Assembly: GCF_004319545.1 (NCBI RefSeq)
Contig: NZ_CP036313.1
Location: forward strand, 941,501-1,005,500
Reading direction: 5' to 3'
From: Desulfobacter hydrogenophilus
GTDB taxonomy: Bacteria > Desulfobacterota > Desulfobacteria > Desulfobacterales > Desulfobacteraceae
DNA: 64,000 bases
The notes under the pieces are model-generated. The model had not been told where the DNA came from. It did not search any database and saw only the letters and a list, made by a program, of their open reading frames with translations. Shown one piece after another: positions 46,612-55,634 of this stretch. Position 1 is the stretch's first letter. The number at the start of each line of letters is the position of its first letter. The position numbers and the translations under genes are program-made.

Positions 46612-47609
46612 TTCAAAAAATCAAAACCAACACCGTGATCAGGGCAGGACTTATAGTCTTTTGCATGACACTTTTTTTTGCAACTGCCCCCACCTTTGCA
46701 GGCGAAACGCTGAATTACCGCCTGAAATGGCTGTTCAACACCTCAGTGGCCGGTGACATCATTGCCGATACCGGCGGCTTTTTTAAAAAAGCAGGACTGG
46801 ATGTTTCCGTGAATGAAGGCGGGGCCGGGAAAAATGCCATCAAGGAGCTGGAGCTGGGATATGCAGACTTTGGCGTGGCATCTGCCGACCAGGTCATCCG
46901 GGCCCTTGAAAAAGGCGCTGACGTGGTGGTGTTAGCCCAGCTGTTTCAGGTCAACCCCATGCAGTGGATCTACCGGTCGGATCAGCCTGAAATCAAGGGC
47001 CTTTCCGATTTAAAAGGCCGGCATATCGGGGTCACCTTCGGAGGGAATGATGAAACCATCATGAACACCCTTTTAGCCAAAGCAGAACTTACCTCAAAAG
47101 ATGTCCGCATCTCAAGCGTCAGGTTTAATTTCACCCCGTTTTTAAAAAAAGAAGTGGATGTGTGGCCGATATACCGCAACTCCCAGGGGGTCATCCTGGA
47201 AGAAAGACTATCCGCGGAAAACGAGCAGGTAAAATTTTTCAACCCCGCAGACTACGGTGTATCCTTTGTGGCCAACTCGGTTGTGACCTCAGGTTCCATG
47301 ATAAAAAAACATCCGGAAACGGTAAAAGCATTTATGACGGCGCTGCTGTCGGCCTGGGAATTTGCAATGGATCCGGCCAATCAACCCCAAGTTTTAGCCC
47401 AAATCAAAAAAAAGGATAAAGGCACCAAAGACGACATTCGCCAAAAACAGCTGAAAGCCACCCGGCCTTTGATCAAACCGGACAAAGGTACAAACATCGG
47501 CATCATTGATGTTGGGGCATGGCAGCAGACTGAACGCATCATGGTCAAAGAAAAACAGATCGTGGCCCCGGTTGATGTGACAAGCCGTCTCGTTGGACCC
47601 AAAAAGTAG
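46608..47609 (+). CDS. ABC substrate-binding protein, NMT1/THI5-like
   Basis: 333 aa from ATG 46608, which overlaps the permease stop. The signal peptide ends near PTFAGE. The mature part (LKWLFNTSVAGDIIADTGGFFKKAGLDV, read in segments; GYADFGVASADQVI; GVTFGGNDE) is the NMT1/THI5 fold that binds thiamin precursors, sulfonates or similar small molecules. The ligand is not identifiable from sequence; no thiamin or sulfonate genes flank it. It completes an ATPase-permease-binding-protein operon. Confidence 0.87.
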   Translation: MIQKIKTNTVIRAGLIVFCMTLFFATAPTFAGETLNYRLKWLFNTSVAGDIIADTGGFFKKAGLDVSVNEGGAGKNAIKELELGYADFGVASADQVIRALEKGADVVVLAQLFQVNPMQWIYRSDQPEIKGLSDLKGRHIGVTFGGNDETIMNTLLAKAELTSKDVRISSVRFNFTPFLKKEVDVWPIYRNSQGVILEERLSAENEQVKFFNPADYGVSFVANSVVTSGSMIKKHPETVKAFMTALLSAWEFAMDPANQPQVLAQIKKKDKGTKDDIRQKQLKATRPLIKPDKGTNIGIIDVGAWQQTERIMVKEKQIVAPVDVTSRLVGPKK

Positions 47610-47646
47610 AATCATGTTATGAAGAAAAATAAAAATTCCAGTACAT

Positions 47647-48634
47647 CTAAAATTCTTTTTTTGCAAAAGGTGATGATGCGATACGCGCCTGGGCATCTTT
47701 GACAATCATGTCCCTGTCAGCCCACAGGGTGTATTGTTTAAATTTATCTTGACGATGGATGCCCATGGAAAGGGCGACCAGATTAACAAAATTATCCACA
47801 CTGAAATCATATGCCGGTTCTTCAGTTACAAAAGTCTGGCTGCAATAATGGCATATGGTTACTAATCGATCAGCCCCTGTATTCCCGGCTTCGTCCAGGC
47901 GTTGTTTTCGGATATGCTTGCAGCTGTCCGGAAACCAGGTCATGGCACCGCTGCCGCAGCACATTGTATTACGGCCATAATGCGCCATCTCGACCAGATT
48001 TACTCCTGGCAATCGTTTTAACACATCACGGGGGCCGTTTATATCAACACCGGTGTAAGCTGACTTACAGCCTTCATGGAGGGTGACGGTTCCTGCTGCG
48101 GCATCAGTGAGCTGCAACTTATGCATATTTTCGGCCAGATACTGGGGAAATGAAATAACTTTGAAAGGAATTTTCATTGAAAGTGAAAGAGTTGTTTTAA
48201 ACCGGCAATGACAAGTGGGACACCACAATATAACAGTTTTAGGATTAAACTCCGACAGGGCTGTTATAAGTTCCTCAGCCTTTTTCCCACCTTCTTTGAC
48301 AGCACCGAAAAACAGATGGGAATCTGAGCAACAATAATCAAGTCCCGGCAAAAATGAGTAATCATCCCCGATGGCATCCATAATATCCAGGGCATTCAAT
48401 AGTTTTTCCGGCTGGAAATAGACATTGCATCCAGGAAAATGCTTTGGTATAAGCCTGTTTTGAAAAAAGGCCTTTGTCAATAAAATGAAAGACCTGTTCT
48501 TGGATTTGCTGATAGGTGTCTTTGCTTGAATCCGTATGGGGCAGGATCGGACATGCTTGGTCACAAAGCCCGCATTGAAGGCAATTTTCTAAAAATCGCT
48601 GTTTTTCTTTTACATAATGATCATAGACCGTCAT
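47647..48634 (-). pseudogene. CCG-domain (Fe-S)-binding protein with a frameshift
   Basis: The N-terminus (ATG 48634) has a ferredoxin-like CLQCGLCDQACP, then the frame is lost. The second frame continues FPGCNVYFQPEKLL, CCSDSHLFFG, WCPTCHCRF, LHEGCKSAYTG, CCGSGAMTWF and CHYCSQTF, which are two CCG domains as in heterodisulfide-reductase subunit B, GlcF or LutA. The two pieces overlap and fit if one base is lost or gained at the run of six A (T on the minus strand) at 48463-48468. The intact protein would be about 325 aa and could pass electrons to or from a flavoprotein. A homopolymer sequencing error is as likely as a real mutation. Confidence 0.8.
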
Positions 48635-48654
48635 TTTTATGTTGATTATCCTAA

Positions 48655-48795
48655 GGACCGCAGAAGAAATAAGTTAAACGAAATAACTCGCTCATTTTAC
48701 TATATCCGGGAGCGCGGGCGTCCCGCCCGCATCTTTACAATACTTGCGGACATGCGGGCGGGACGCCCGCGCTCCCAGGTTAAGTTATTTCTGAC
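48655..48795. repeat. Composite repeat: shared end sequence plus GC-rich perfect hairpin
   Basis: The left end GGACCGCAGA..AAATAAGTT..AACGAAATAAC matches the ends of the 52621-52782 palindrome. Its interior contains two 25-base arms (48708-48732 and 48752-48776) that are exact reverse complements, rich in GC, with a 19-base loop. The right end reads TAAGTTATTTC, which pairs with GAAATAACT on the left. It lies between the proX stop and the start of the CCG-domain gene, so it may end proX transcription. Confidence 0.75.
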
Positions 48796-48817
48796 TCATC
48801 CCTAAGGTTTATCTGTT

Positions 48818-49852
48818 TTATTTCATAGCCGCTTTAACCTTGGCGGCAACATCAGCAGAAACCCATTGGGTCCACAAGCTTTCGTACTCTTTGAGAAACC
48901 ATTGGGCTGCCTCATCCGTATCGGCTTTAGAGTCCTGCATATAAGCCAGGAACTTGTTGTTAATATCCAGCGTGGTTTCATACTTTTTTAACATTTCAAC
49001 GACTTCAGGGGCTTGTTCGGGCAGTTTTTTATGGACAAGGATATCGCATTTTACGGCAGGATAGGCGCAGGCCCTTGTTGTGTCCCAAATCTTTTGATCA
49101 AATGCGGGTTCCTCTAATTGATACATGTCCAGCTTACCAAGGACCCATGTAGGCGCCCAGTAGTAGCCCAACCAGGGTTTTTTACGTTTATAGGCGATTT
49201 CCATGGAAGCGGCCAGAGCAGGTCCGCTGCCGGGCTGCATGATGTTGTATTTTTCTTTGATACCATATGCTTCAAACTTTTGATCATTGACCTGGGAGCA
49301 TGACCAGCCGGGAATACAGCTGTAAAAAATGCCCATTGAAGGATCTTCAGGATCTTTGAACAACTTCCAGTATTTAGGCAGATCAAACACGGATTTAAGG
49401 TCAGGGGCAAGGGGTTTGATGCCACGTTCTTTGTCGCCTTCCACAATATATCTTGGCACATACCATCCCTGTACGCTGTTGGGGAAATTGGCCCCAAGAT
49501 TGATGAATCCTTCCTTGGTTCCGGCATCTTTACCTTTGGCAAGGCCCTCGTCATAAAGTTCCTGCCAGTTTTCCGTCCAGGTTTCCATATTGACATTGGG
49601 GGCTTCGGGTCCCTTGGCCTGGATCAGGGCTGAATTGAGCATAACGGTTTCACCCTGGGTAAATTTGACGGGATACCCCAACCCTTTTTCGATGATAAAA
49701 CCGGCAATACGGTTATGTACCTGGGCGCTGTCCCATCCAAAATCAGCAAAAACAATGGTTTTTTGGGCTGTGGCCGGCGTTAATGCGCCCATGAATGCCA
49801 TGGAGATGATTACTGCCATAAACATCAGCACATTTTTTTTAATTGTCCTCAT
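48818..49852 (-). CDS. proX: Glycine betaine/proline ABC transporter, substrate-binding protein
   Basis: 344 aa. A signal peptide ends near TPATAQK. The mature sequence (FADFGWDSAQVHN, GETVMLNSALIQA, NVNMETWTENW, GWYVPRYIVEGD) is the OpuAC/ProX family; tryptophan residues spread along the chain suit binding of quaternary amines. AAGGAG precedes the ATG. It follows proW by 25 bases in the marR-proV-proW-proX order and supplies periplasmic ligand to the ProVW complex. Confidence 0.92.
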   Translation of the reverse strand: MRTIKKNVLMFMAVIISMAFMGALTPATAQKTIVFADFGWDSAQVHNRIAGFIIEKGLGYPVKFTQGETVMLNSALIQAKGPEAPNVNMETWTENWQELYDEGLAKGKDAGTKEGFINLGANFPNSVQGWYVPRYIVEGDKERGIKPLAPDLKSVFDLPKYWKLFKDPEDPSMGIFYSCIPGWSCSQVNDQKFEAYGIKEKYNIMQPGSGPALAASMEIAYKRKKPWLGYYWAPTWVLGKLDMYQLEEPAFDQKIWDTTRACAYPAVKCDILVHKKLPEQAPEVVEMLKKYETTLDINNKFLAYMQDSKADTDEAAQWFLKEYESLWTQWVSADVAAKVKAAMK

Positions 49853-49876
49853 TTTTTTCTCCTTAAGTTATTGATA

Positions 49877-50722
49877 TCAGTGCTTCTTATTTGTTGCCAG
49901 AGCAAATGTAATGCGGTCAATGACAATGGCCATAAAAACGATACACAAACCAGCCTCAAATCCCCGCCCGACTTCGATGCGGTTAATCGCCAGAAGAACT
50001 TCAAGTCCCAGGCCTTTAGCGCCTATCATGGAGGAGACGACAACCATGGACAGGGCCATCATTGTTGTCTGGTTGATACCGACCATGATGGTGGGCCTGG
50101 CCAGCGGCAGCTGGGCCTTGAACAAAATCTGCCAATAGCTGGAACCAAACGCATGGGCTGCCTCAATAACACTTGGGGAGACTTCCCTGATGCCAACATT
50201 GGTCAGGCGAATCACCGGGGGAACAGCATAGATGATCGTTGCAAAAAGTGCCGGCACCTTGCCCAGGCCGAACAGCATCAGGGCCGGGATCAAGTAAACA
50301 AAGCTGGGCATGGTCTGCATGCCGTCCAGGATTGGTTTTAGAACGGCTTCAAACCGGTTGCTGCTGGCCATGGCAATGCCAAAGGGTATGCCTATGAGCA
50401 GTGAAATCAGCACGGATGCCACCACAAGGGACAGGGTCATCATACCCAATTTCCAAAGCCCAAGGGCACCAATAAAAAACAGCATGGCACCCATCAAAAA
50501 GCCGGACCACCAGCGTCCCGTAACTCGCCATGCAAAAAGCCCCACTCCGATGACTAATACAGGCCAGGGGATCCATAGAAAAAACTTTTCAATATATATC
50601 ATGAAATAAAGAATGATTTGTCCCAGCAAATCAAAAAAACCGCTAAAGGTGGCAAGCACCCAGTCCATGGCTGCATCCACCCACACATCTAAAGGAATAT
50701 CAATGGCTTCTGGAAACTGCAT
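49877..50722 (-). CDS. proW: Glycine betaine/proline ABC transporter, permease
   Basis: 281 aa with about six to seven membrane helices. The conserved loop EAAHAFGSSYWQILFKAQLPLARPTIM is the permease EAA motif, and TMPSFVYLIPALMLFGLGKVPA is typical of ProW/OpuAB. A long N-terminal amphipathic part precedes the first helix, as in ProW. GGAG lies about 11 bases before ATG 50722. It works with ProV (ATPase) and ProX (binding protein). Confidence 0.93.
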   Translation of the reverse strand: MQFPEAIDIPLDVWVDAAMDWVLATFSGFFDLLGQIILYFMIYIEKFFLWIPWPVLVIGVGLFAWRVTGRWWSGFLMGAMLFFIGALGLWKLGMMTLSLVVASVLISLLIGIPFGIAMASSNRFEAVLKPILDGMQTMPSFVYLIPALMLFGLGKVPALFATIIYAVPPVIRLTNVGIREVSPSVIEAAHAFGSSYWQILFKAQLPLARPTIMVGINQTTMMALSMVVVSSMIGAKGLGLEVLLAINRIEVGRGFEAGLCIVFMAIVIDRITFALATNKKH

Positions 50723-50765
50723 TATATTTATGTCTCCTTAAAATTCATAAATTTGCAACAGATCT

Positions 50766-51986
50766 TCAAGCGTTTTTGCTTGCAGACTCGTTGATTTCAG
50801 GCTGCATGGTTTCAGCCAATCTGGACAGTAAAAGGCCCACAACAATCACGCCGAGCAAATGATCATTTTCATCTACCACAGCCACTGGATGCGGGGTTTC
50901 ATCACCGAGCATGGAAAAAAGTGTGTTGGCCGGTACATCAGGCGCTACTTTGTGAATTATTTTTTCCAAAATAGTGTGCAGTGTTTTTTCTCCTCGATCA
51001 ACTGCCTTTCTACAATTTTTAGCAGTGACAATGCCTACGCATTTGCCCTTTTCGCGTACAAAAATAGATGAAATTCCGGCTTTTTGCATTTTGCGCAGCG
51101 CAGCCCTGGGGCCGTCTGTTTTTAAATAAGCCATGATCTCGCTTTTTTTCATGACTGATTCAGCAGTGATTACCTTTGTCATGTCCACATCTTCTACGAA
51201 ACTTGCCACATATTCATCGGCCGGATTTGTCAGAATATCTTCAGCGGTTCCCTGTTGAACAATGACGCCGTCTTTCATTAGAATAATACGGTCCCCGAGC
51301 TTGATGGCTTCGTCCAGGTCATGGCTGATAAAAACTATGGTTTTTTGCATTTTTTCCTGCAGATCGAGCAACTCATCCTGCATGTCCCGTCTGATAAGGG
51401 GGTCCAGGGCACTGAACGCCTCGTCCATCAGCATAATATCGGCATCCAGGGCCAATGCCCGGGCCAGGCCCACACGCTGCTGCATGCCTCCGGAAAGCTG
51501 ATCCGGCATGGAGTCTTCCCTGCCTTTTAAACCAACCTGGTCTATCGCCTGCATGGCTGCTTCACGCCGGGCCTCAGGGGCTACACCCTGTATTTCCAAT
51601 CCGTATTCTACATTGCGCAGGACTGTTCGATGCGGGAAAAGGGCAAAATTCTGAAATACCATTCCAAAGTGTTTTTGTCGAAAATGCCTGAGTTCTTTCT
51701 TGTTCAGGAGGGTAACATCCTGGCCGTCAACCAGGACCCGGCCGGAAGTCGGGTTGATCAGCCGGTTGATGCATCGCACCAGCGTTGATTTGCCGCTTCC
51801 GGATAATCCCATAACCACGAGGATTTCACCCTCATTGACCTTAAAGGATGCATTGGCCACGCCAACACCATGGCGGGTCTTTTCCATGATTTCATCCTTT
51901 GAGTGCCCTTTTTTGAGCATCTCCAAGGCCACTTCAGGATTTGGACCAAAAATTTTATAAAGATTTTCAATAACAATTTTTTCCAT
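50766..51986 (-). CDS. proV: Glycine betaine/proline ABC transporter, ATPase with CBS domains
   Basis: 406 aa from ATG 51986, which has a GGAG correctly spaced; ATG 52001 is in frame but lacks a ribosome-binding site. Walker A VVMGLSGSGKSTLVRC, signature LSGGMQQRVGLARAL and Walker B IMLMDEAFSALDPL are intact. The C-terminal 130 residues contain CBS domains that, in this family, sense ionic strength or nucleotides. It drives uptake of osmoprotectants such as glycine betaine. Confidence 0.94.
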   Translation of the reverse strand: MEKIVIENLYKIFGPNPEVALEMLKKGHSKDEIMEKTRHGVGVANASFKVNEGEILVVMGLSGSGKSTLVRCINRLINPTSGRVLVDGQDVTLLNKKELRHFRQKHFGMVFQNFALFPHRTVLRNVEYGLEIQGVAPEARREAAMQAIDQVGLKGREDSMPDQLSGGMQQRVGLARALALDADIMLMDEAFSALDPLIRRDMQDELLDLQEKMQKTIVFISHDLDEAIKLGDRIILMKDGVIVQQGTAEDILTNPADEYVASFVEDVDMTKVITAESVMKKSEIMAYLKTDGPRAALRKMQKAGISSIFVREKGKCVGIVTAKNCRKAVDRGEKTLHTILEKIIHKVAPDVPANTLFSMLGDETPHPVAVVDENDHLLGVIVVGLLLSRLAETMQPEINESASKNA

Positions 51987-52023
51987 TTTTATTTTCTCCA
52001 TTTGTCAGCATGGACCGGAAATT

Positions 52024-52557
52024 TTACGGTTTCAAATTTGGTGTCGCCAAGGGTTGGTCCTTCTTGGGAGTCTCCAATGGTTCGGCTGCAAAAAGTGGTG
52101 CAGAATCTATATGTTGGGCATCCATCAAGGAAACCAGTCGCTGCAGGGATGACAGAATCATGGATTTTTCCCAGTCCTGCAGCTTGTCAAAGGCCTCAAC
52201 AAAGGATTCCTGCATCAAGGGTGGCGCCCCTGCTAAACGCTTTGTGGCTTCTAAGGTGGGTTGCACCAAAATCTTTCTTCGATCATCACGACTCCTTTGC
52301 CGGGTAATCAGACCGCCTTTTTCAAGGCGTTCAAAAATGCCGGTAATAGTGGCCTGGCTTAAACTGACGGCATGGGCAACTTCACCCGCTGTGACTTGGC
52401 CATGTGCGTTGACTTCCCGTAAAACGATCAGCTGGGGGCTTGTCAGGCCGAATCGTTTAACAAGGGATTTGGAGTGCAGTTCAATGGACCGCATAATTTT
52501 TCGCAAGGCAGCAAGTACAAGGTCAGTTACATTGCCACTATTTTGTAAAGTTTCCAT
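52024..52557 (-). CDS. MarR-family regulator of the proVWX operon
   Basis: 177 aa. The winged helix is visible as FGLTSPQLIVLREVNAHGQVTAGEVAH, then SQATITGIFERLEKGGLITRQRSRDDRRK, the DxRxxxL-like wing of MarR proteins. MarR-type regulators controlling betaine or ectoine uptake (EctR-like) are known; its position, 37 bases upstream of proV on the same strand, supports that role. It probably represses its own operon. A possible operator lies at 52577-52595. Confidence 0.87.
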   Translation of the reverse strand: METLQNSGNVTDLVLAALRKIMRSIELHSKSLVKRFGLTSPQLIVLREVNAHGQVTAGEVAHAVSLSQATITGIFERLEKGGLITRQRSRDDRRKILVQPTLEATKRLAGAPPLMQESFVEAFDKLQDWEKSMILSSLQRLVSLMDAQHIDSAPLFAAEPLETPKKDQPLATPNLKP

Positions 52558-52576
52558 TCAATGCTTTCTAATCGTG

Positions 52577-52595
52577 TTGAAAACAATTAATTCAA
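52577..52595. promoter_or_regulatory. Candidate MarR operator
   Basis: TTGAA-N9-TTCAA inverted repeat 20 bases upstream of the marR start on the minus strand, inside the AT-rich promoter region. This is a position-based guess. Confidence 0.3.
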
Positions 52596-52620
52596 AATAT
52601 TTTTATAAAATTCTTCCTTA

Positions 52621-52782
52621 AGGACCGCAGATTAAATAAGTTGGGCAGAAATAACGCCGAATTTTGGTTCATCTACAAGGCGCATCAAAGGTTGAATAGC
52701 AGGCCTATTGAACCTTTGATGCAACGAAGTTGATGGACCAAAAGGCAAGTTATTTCGTTCAAGTTATTTAATCTGCGGTTCT
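52621..52782. repeat. 162-base near-palindromic element (MITE-like)
   Basis: Its left half (52621-52699) aligns with the reverse complement of its right half (52704-52782) at roughly 80 per cent, ending AGGACCGCAGATTAAATAA and AGAACCGCAGATTAAATAA. The whole could form one long hairpin. There is no ORF inside. The terminal sequences recur at 48655. It lies between the divergent marR and flavoprotein genes. Confidence 0.8.
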
Positions 52783-53007
52783 AAACTAAAGACAGGCTCC
52801 GTTGTTTGGTGCAGGCTTGCCTGAAACAAAAATCCATAGAGCCCTGGCTTTATTCAGCATATATTTAGTATTCAAACCACACTAAAATTAAGTAGAAAAG
52901 TGTAAAAATATAATATATAGTTGCCCTTAAAACGTTATTACCCGTACATACGGTACTCTAATTATTAGTTTGTGTTCAAAACAATGTCAACCTTAGTTTT
53001 GGATAAA

Positions 53008-53029
53008 ATTACTTTGAGCACAAAGTAAT
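53008..53029. promoter_or_regulatory. Perfect operator-like palindrome before the flavoprotein gene
   Basis: ATTACTTTG-AGCA-CAAAGTAAT has exact 9-bp arms and ends 32 bases before the ATG at 53061. A TAAAAT at 53004-53009 adjoining its left edge is a possible -10. No cognate regulator is assigned. Confidence 0.5.
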
Positions 53030-53060
53030 ATGCTCGCAGGGTCTTTTTAAGGAAAAAAAA

Positions 53061-54461
53061 ATGATTACATGGGATGAACAAACAGATGTTGTTGTAATAG
53101 GAAGCGGCGTTGCCGGTTGCAGTGCCGCAATTGAGGCCCGCTCAGCAGGTGCATCGGTCATTGTTTTAGAGAAAATGAAAATCACAGGCGGCAACACTCG
53201 AATCAGTGACGGAGGCTTGGCCGCACCTGGGAACAGACTACAAAAAGAACAAGGCATAGAAGATTCGCCGGAACTGTTTTACCAAGATATATTAAAGGCC
53301 GGATTAAACCTCAACCACCCTGCCCTGGTAAAGACATTCGCAGAACAGGGAGCTGGGGCCGTTGAGTGGCTCCAAATGAAACTGGGCGTTCAATTCATGG
53401 ATCGCCTGGATCGTTTCGGGGGGCATTCAGTCGCCCGTTGCCTGACAACCAGCAGCCATTCCGGCAAAGATATAGTCAAAGCGCAAACGTCCCGTTTGAA
53501 ACAAATGGAAGTGGAAATCAGGACACAATGCCTTTTGACAAATTTGCTGACTGATGACAGCGGCAAAGTATGTGGCGTTCGAATCAAAACCGGATATAAT
53601 CACAATGACCTGGGCTTTAAAGGACAAAAAAATATTCGAGCCCGTCGGGCAGTGATTCTTGCCACAGGCGGATTTGGCAATGATGTTGCCTTTCGGATGC
53701 TGCAAAATCCAAATCTGGACACCACTGTCACCTCCACAAACCACCGTGGTGCAACGGCTGAAGGCTTGAGCTCCGCTTTGAAAATCGGAGCGGTGCCTGT
53801 CCATTTGTCCTGGATTCAGACCGGCCCATGGGGCTGTGTTGATGAAGTCGGCTATGGTTCCGGATCACGATTTGCTTCGTATGCGTTATACCCCAATGGA
53901 ATCCTGGTCGATCCCTCAACCGGCCGCCGTATCGTAAGCGAGTGGGCAGGCCGCCAGCAACGGAGTATGGCTATTTTTAAAGCAGGGCATCCCTGTGTCG
54001 GGATTATGGATGCCCAAGGGGTAGAACATGATCCCCAAAGTCTAAAAAAATGTCTCAAGACGGGAAAGGTATATGAATTCAGTAACTTGATAGATCTTGC
54101 CAAGGCCTATAAAATACCGTCTGATACGCTTACTTCCACAGTAAAAGAGTACAACAAAATGATCAGGAAAGGCCAAACAGATCAATTTGCCAAACCCTTG
54201 GAAACTGCGCAACGAATATCCAGCCCACCTTTTTTTGCCATGCATCTGTGGCCAAAAGTCCATTATACCCCGGGAGGTGTGGGAATCAATACAGACGCCC
54301 AGGTGATTGATGTTGGCAACCAGCCGATTCCAAACCTATACGCAGCCGGTGAAGTTTGTGGCGGCATTCATGGCGCTGATCGATTAGGAAGTTGCGCACT
54401 TACCGAATGCCTTGTTTTTGGACGAATCGCGGGCCGGAATGCTGCTGCGGAGCGAGGCTGA
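53061..54461 (+). CDS. FAD-dependent oxidoreductase, fumarate reductase/KstD-like
   Basis: 466 aa; AAGGA precedes ATG 53061. The N-terminal FAD Rossmann motif is VVVIGSGVAGCSAAIEARSAG with the downstream GGNTRISDGG. The C-terminal FAD-binding segment is LYAAGEVCGGIHGADRLGSCALTECLVFGRIAG, read in parts. These place it in the FAD_binding_2 group (fumarate reductase flavoprotein, tricarballylate dehydrogenase, 3-ketosteroid dehydrogenase). There is no signal peptide or heme-binding domain, so it is probably cytoplasmic. Substrate is undetermined. It is monocistronic and likely regulated through the palindrome at 53008. Confidence 0.85.
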   Translation: MITWDEQTDVVVIGSGVAGCSAAIEARSAGASVIVLEKMKITGGNTRISDGGLAAPGNRLQKEQGIEDSPELFYQDILKAGLNLNHPALVKTFAEQGAGAVEWLQMKLGVQFMDRLDRFGGHSVARCLTTSSHSGKDIVKAQTSRLKQMEVEIRTQCLLTNLLTDDSGKVCGVRIKTGYNHNDLGFKGQKNIRARRAVILATGGFGNDVAFRMLQNPNLDTTVTSTNHRGATAEGLSSALKIGAVPVHLSWIQTGPWGCVDEVGYGSGSRFASYALYPNGILVDPSTGRRIVSEWAGRQQRSMAIFKAGHPCVGIMDAQGVEHDPQSLKKCLKTGKVYEFSNLIDLAKAYKIPSDTLTSTVKEYNKMIRKGQTDQFAKPLETAQRISSPPFFAMHLWPKVHYTPGGVGINTDAQVIDVGNQPIPNLYAAGEVCGGIHGADRLGSCALTECLVFGRIAGRNAAAERG

Positions 54462-54496
54462 GGGTAAGTCCGGCCCGGCATTAAAATTCCGGGTAA

Positions 54497-54550
54497 AATT
54501 CCGGGGACATGATATCGTTTCAAATAAAAAACTGTATTGTCCCCAGAATT
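54497..54550. repeat. GGGGACA-type palindrome
   Basis: AATTCCGGGGACATGATA and TGTATTGTCCCCAGAATT pair imperfectly around an AT-rich loop. It resembles the tighter palindrome at 55933-55977. Such GGGGACA hairpins are often found beside Y1 (IS200/RAYT-type) transposases; no transposase is nearby. It lies 35 bases after the flavoprotein stop. Confidence 0.5.
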
Positions 54551-54701
54551 TTAAAAATTTTTATTTTCTTAAACCACATACTGCGGAGCTTTTTCAGGTC
54601 CGGTTGACTGATTCGTTCGGCAAGATCATCTGTTTTGTATGAATTTTTCGGTTGTAAGCCCAATATCCTTAATGATTTGTCTCAGCAATATTGGGATATT
54701 G

Positions 54702-54788
54702 TCAATGAGCTCCTGGAAATCCAGGGATATAACCAACAAATAAGCCTGTTTCATTGCATCTTTCAATAACTGCAGTATATGTTTTCAT
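54702..54788 (-). pseudogene. HicB-family antitoxin remnant
   Basis: GGAGTATC precedes ATG 54788. The product MKTYTAVIERCNETGLFVGY, IPGFPGAH stops after 28 aa, matching the N-terminus of HicB antitoxins. In a shifted frame, GAGCTCATTGACAATATC encodes ELIDNI, the later HicB segment, so about nine codons and the frame were lost. No HicA toxin gene is visible next to it. Confidence 0.65.
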
Positions 54789-55093
54789 GATACTCCTTTT
54801 TATCTATCGCCGAACGCACAGATAAAGGGCCAGGCGGAGTATAGCCGAAACCTTTGTTAAAGCTTTTTCTTTTGTTAAACCAAAGAGTTCCAAAAACGGC
54901 GTAGAGCGCCCGGTCCCTCTCAAGCGTTTTGTGTATGCCGAAAACGGAACATATTCTTAAAAGTGAGTCAACTGTATAGAATTCCAATACATTTGGCAAG
55001 TCTTAGGCCTATTCGGATGAAGGTGAAGGGGGTAATCGTATGGCAACGGGATACCGGAACGAGACTACATAACAAGCAGGAGGTAAAACCCCT
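54789..55093. other. Gene-free stretch upstream of the DUF503 gene
   Basis: 305 bases. A 78-codon minus-strand frame (54763-54999) overlaps the HicB remnant and has no recognisable family or ribosome-binding site, so I do not call it a gene. The right end supplies the AGGAGG for the DUF503 start. Confidence 0.3.
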
Positions 55094-55405
55094 TTGACCC
55101 TGAATGAAATTAAAAAAATGGTTGTTGGAATCGGGCAGATCAAATTCAGACTTTATGATGTTCACTCTCTTAAGGCCAAGCGCTCTGTTGTTAAATCCAT
55201 TATCTCAAGGCTGCAGAACCGTTTTAACATCAGTGTGGCAGAAACAGGCCTTAATGACAGCCACGACTGGGCCCAGATAGGATTTGCTCTGGTGGGCAAC
55301 GATGCAAGGATGATCAACTCAAAGGTGGATAAAGTGTTTAATGCAGCTGACCGGTTCGGACTTGCCGTTATTGTCGATACGCATATGGAAATTATTCATA
55401 TTTAG
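55094..55405 (+). CDS. DUF503 (YlxP-like) protein
   Basis: 103 aa from TTG 55094, chosen because AGGAGG lies 10 bases upstream; ATG 55118 is in frame but has no such signal. The core VVGIGQIKFRLYDVHSLKAKRSVVKSI, then ISVAETGLNDSHDWAQIGFALVGND, matches the DUF503/YlxP family, small proteins often encoded near ribosome-maturation genes. The function is unknown. It stands alone here. Confidence 0.85.
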   Translation: MTLNEIKKMVVGIGQIKFRLYDVHSLKAKRSVVKSIISRLQNRFNISVAETGLNDSHDWAQIGFALVGNDARMINSKVDKVFNAADRFGLAVIVDTHMEIIHI

Positions 55406-55634
55406 AATTGCTGCTAAGACTTGCAAAGGCTTTTAAATTTGTATACGTTTAATTTGGGGTGGCTAAAGGTTCCATTTGGACTTGCTCCATTTTGGACCTC
55501 TTTCGGATTACTAAAAAGACTGCCAAAAAGCATTCCAGTCAATTTCAGCAGGCCCAAAAACTGAGCAAAAAAATAAAAGTCATTGACCATAGGAACAAAT
55601 TATCAAAAAGTTTACTTCTATTTTCGGAGGAGCC

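Noticed and set aside
54763..54999. 78-codon minus-strand frame
   Set aside because: It overlaps the HicB remnant start, and has no ribosome-binding site and no recognisable motif.
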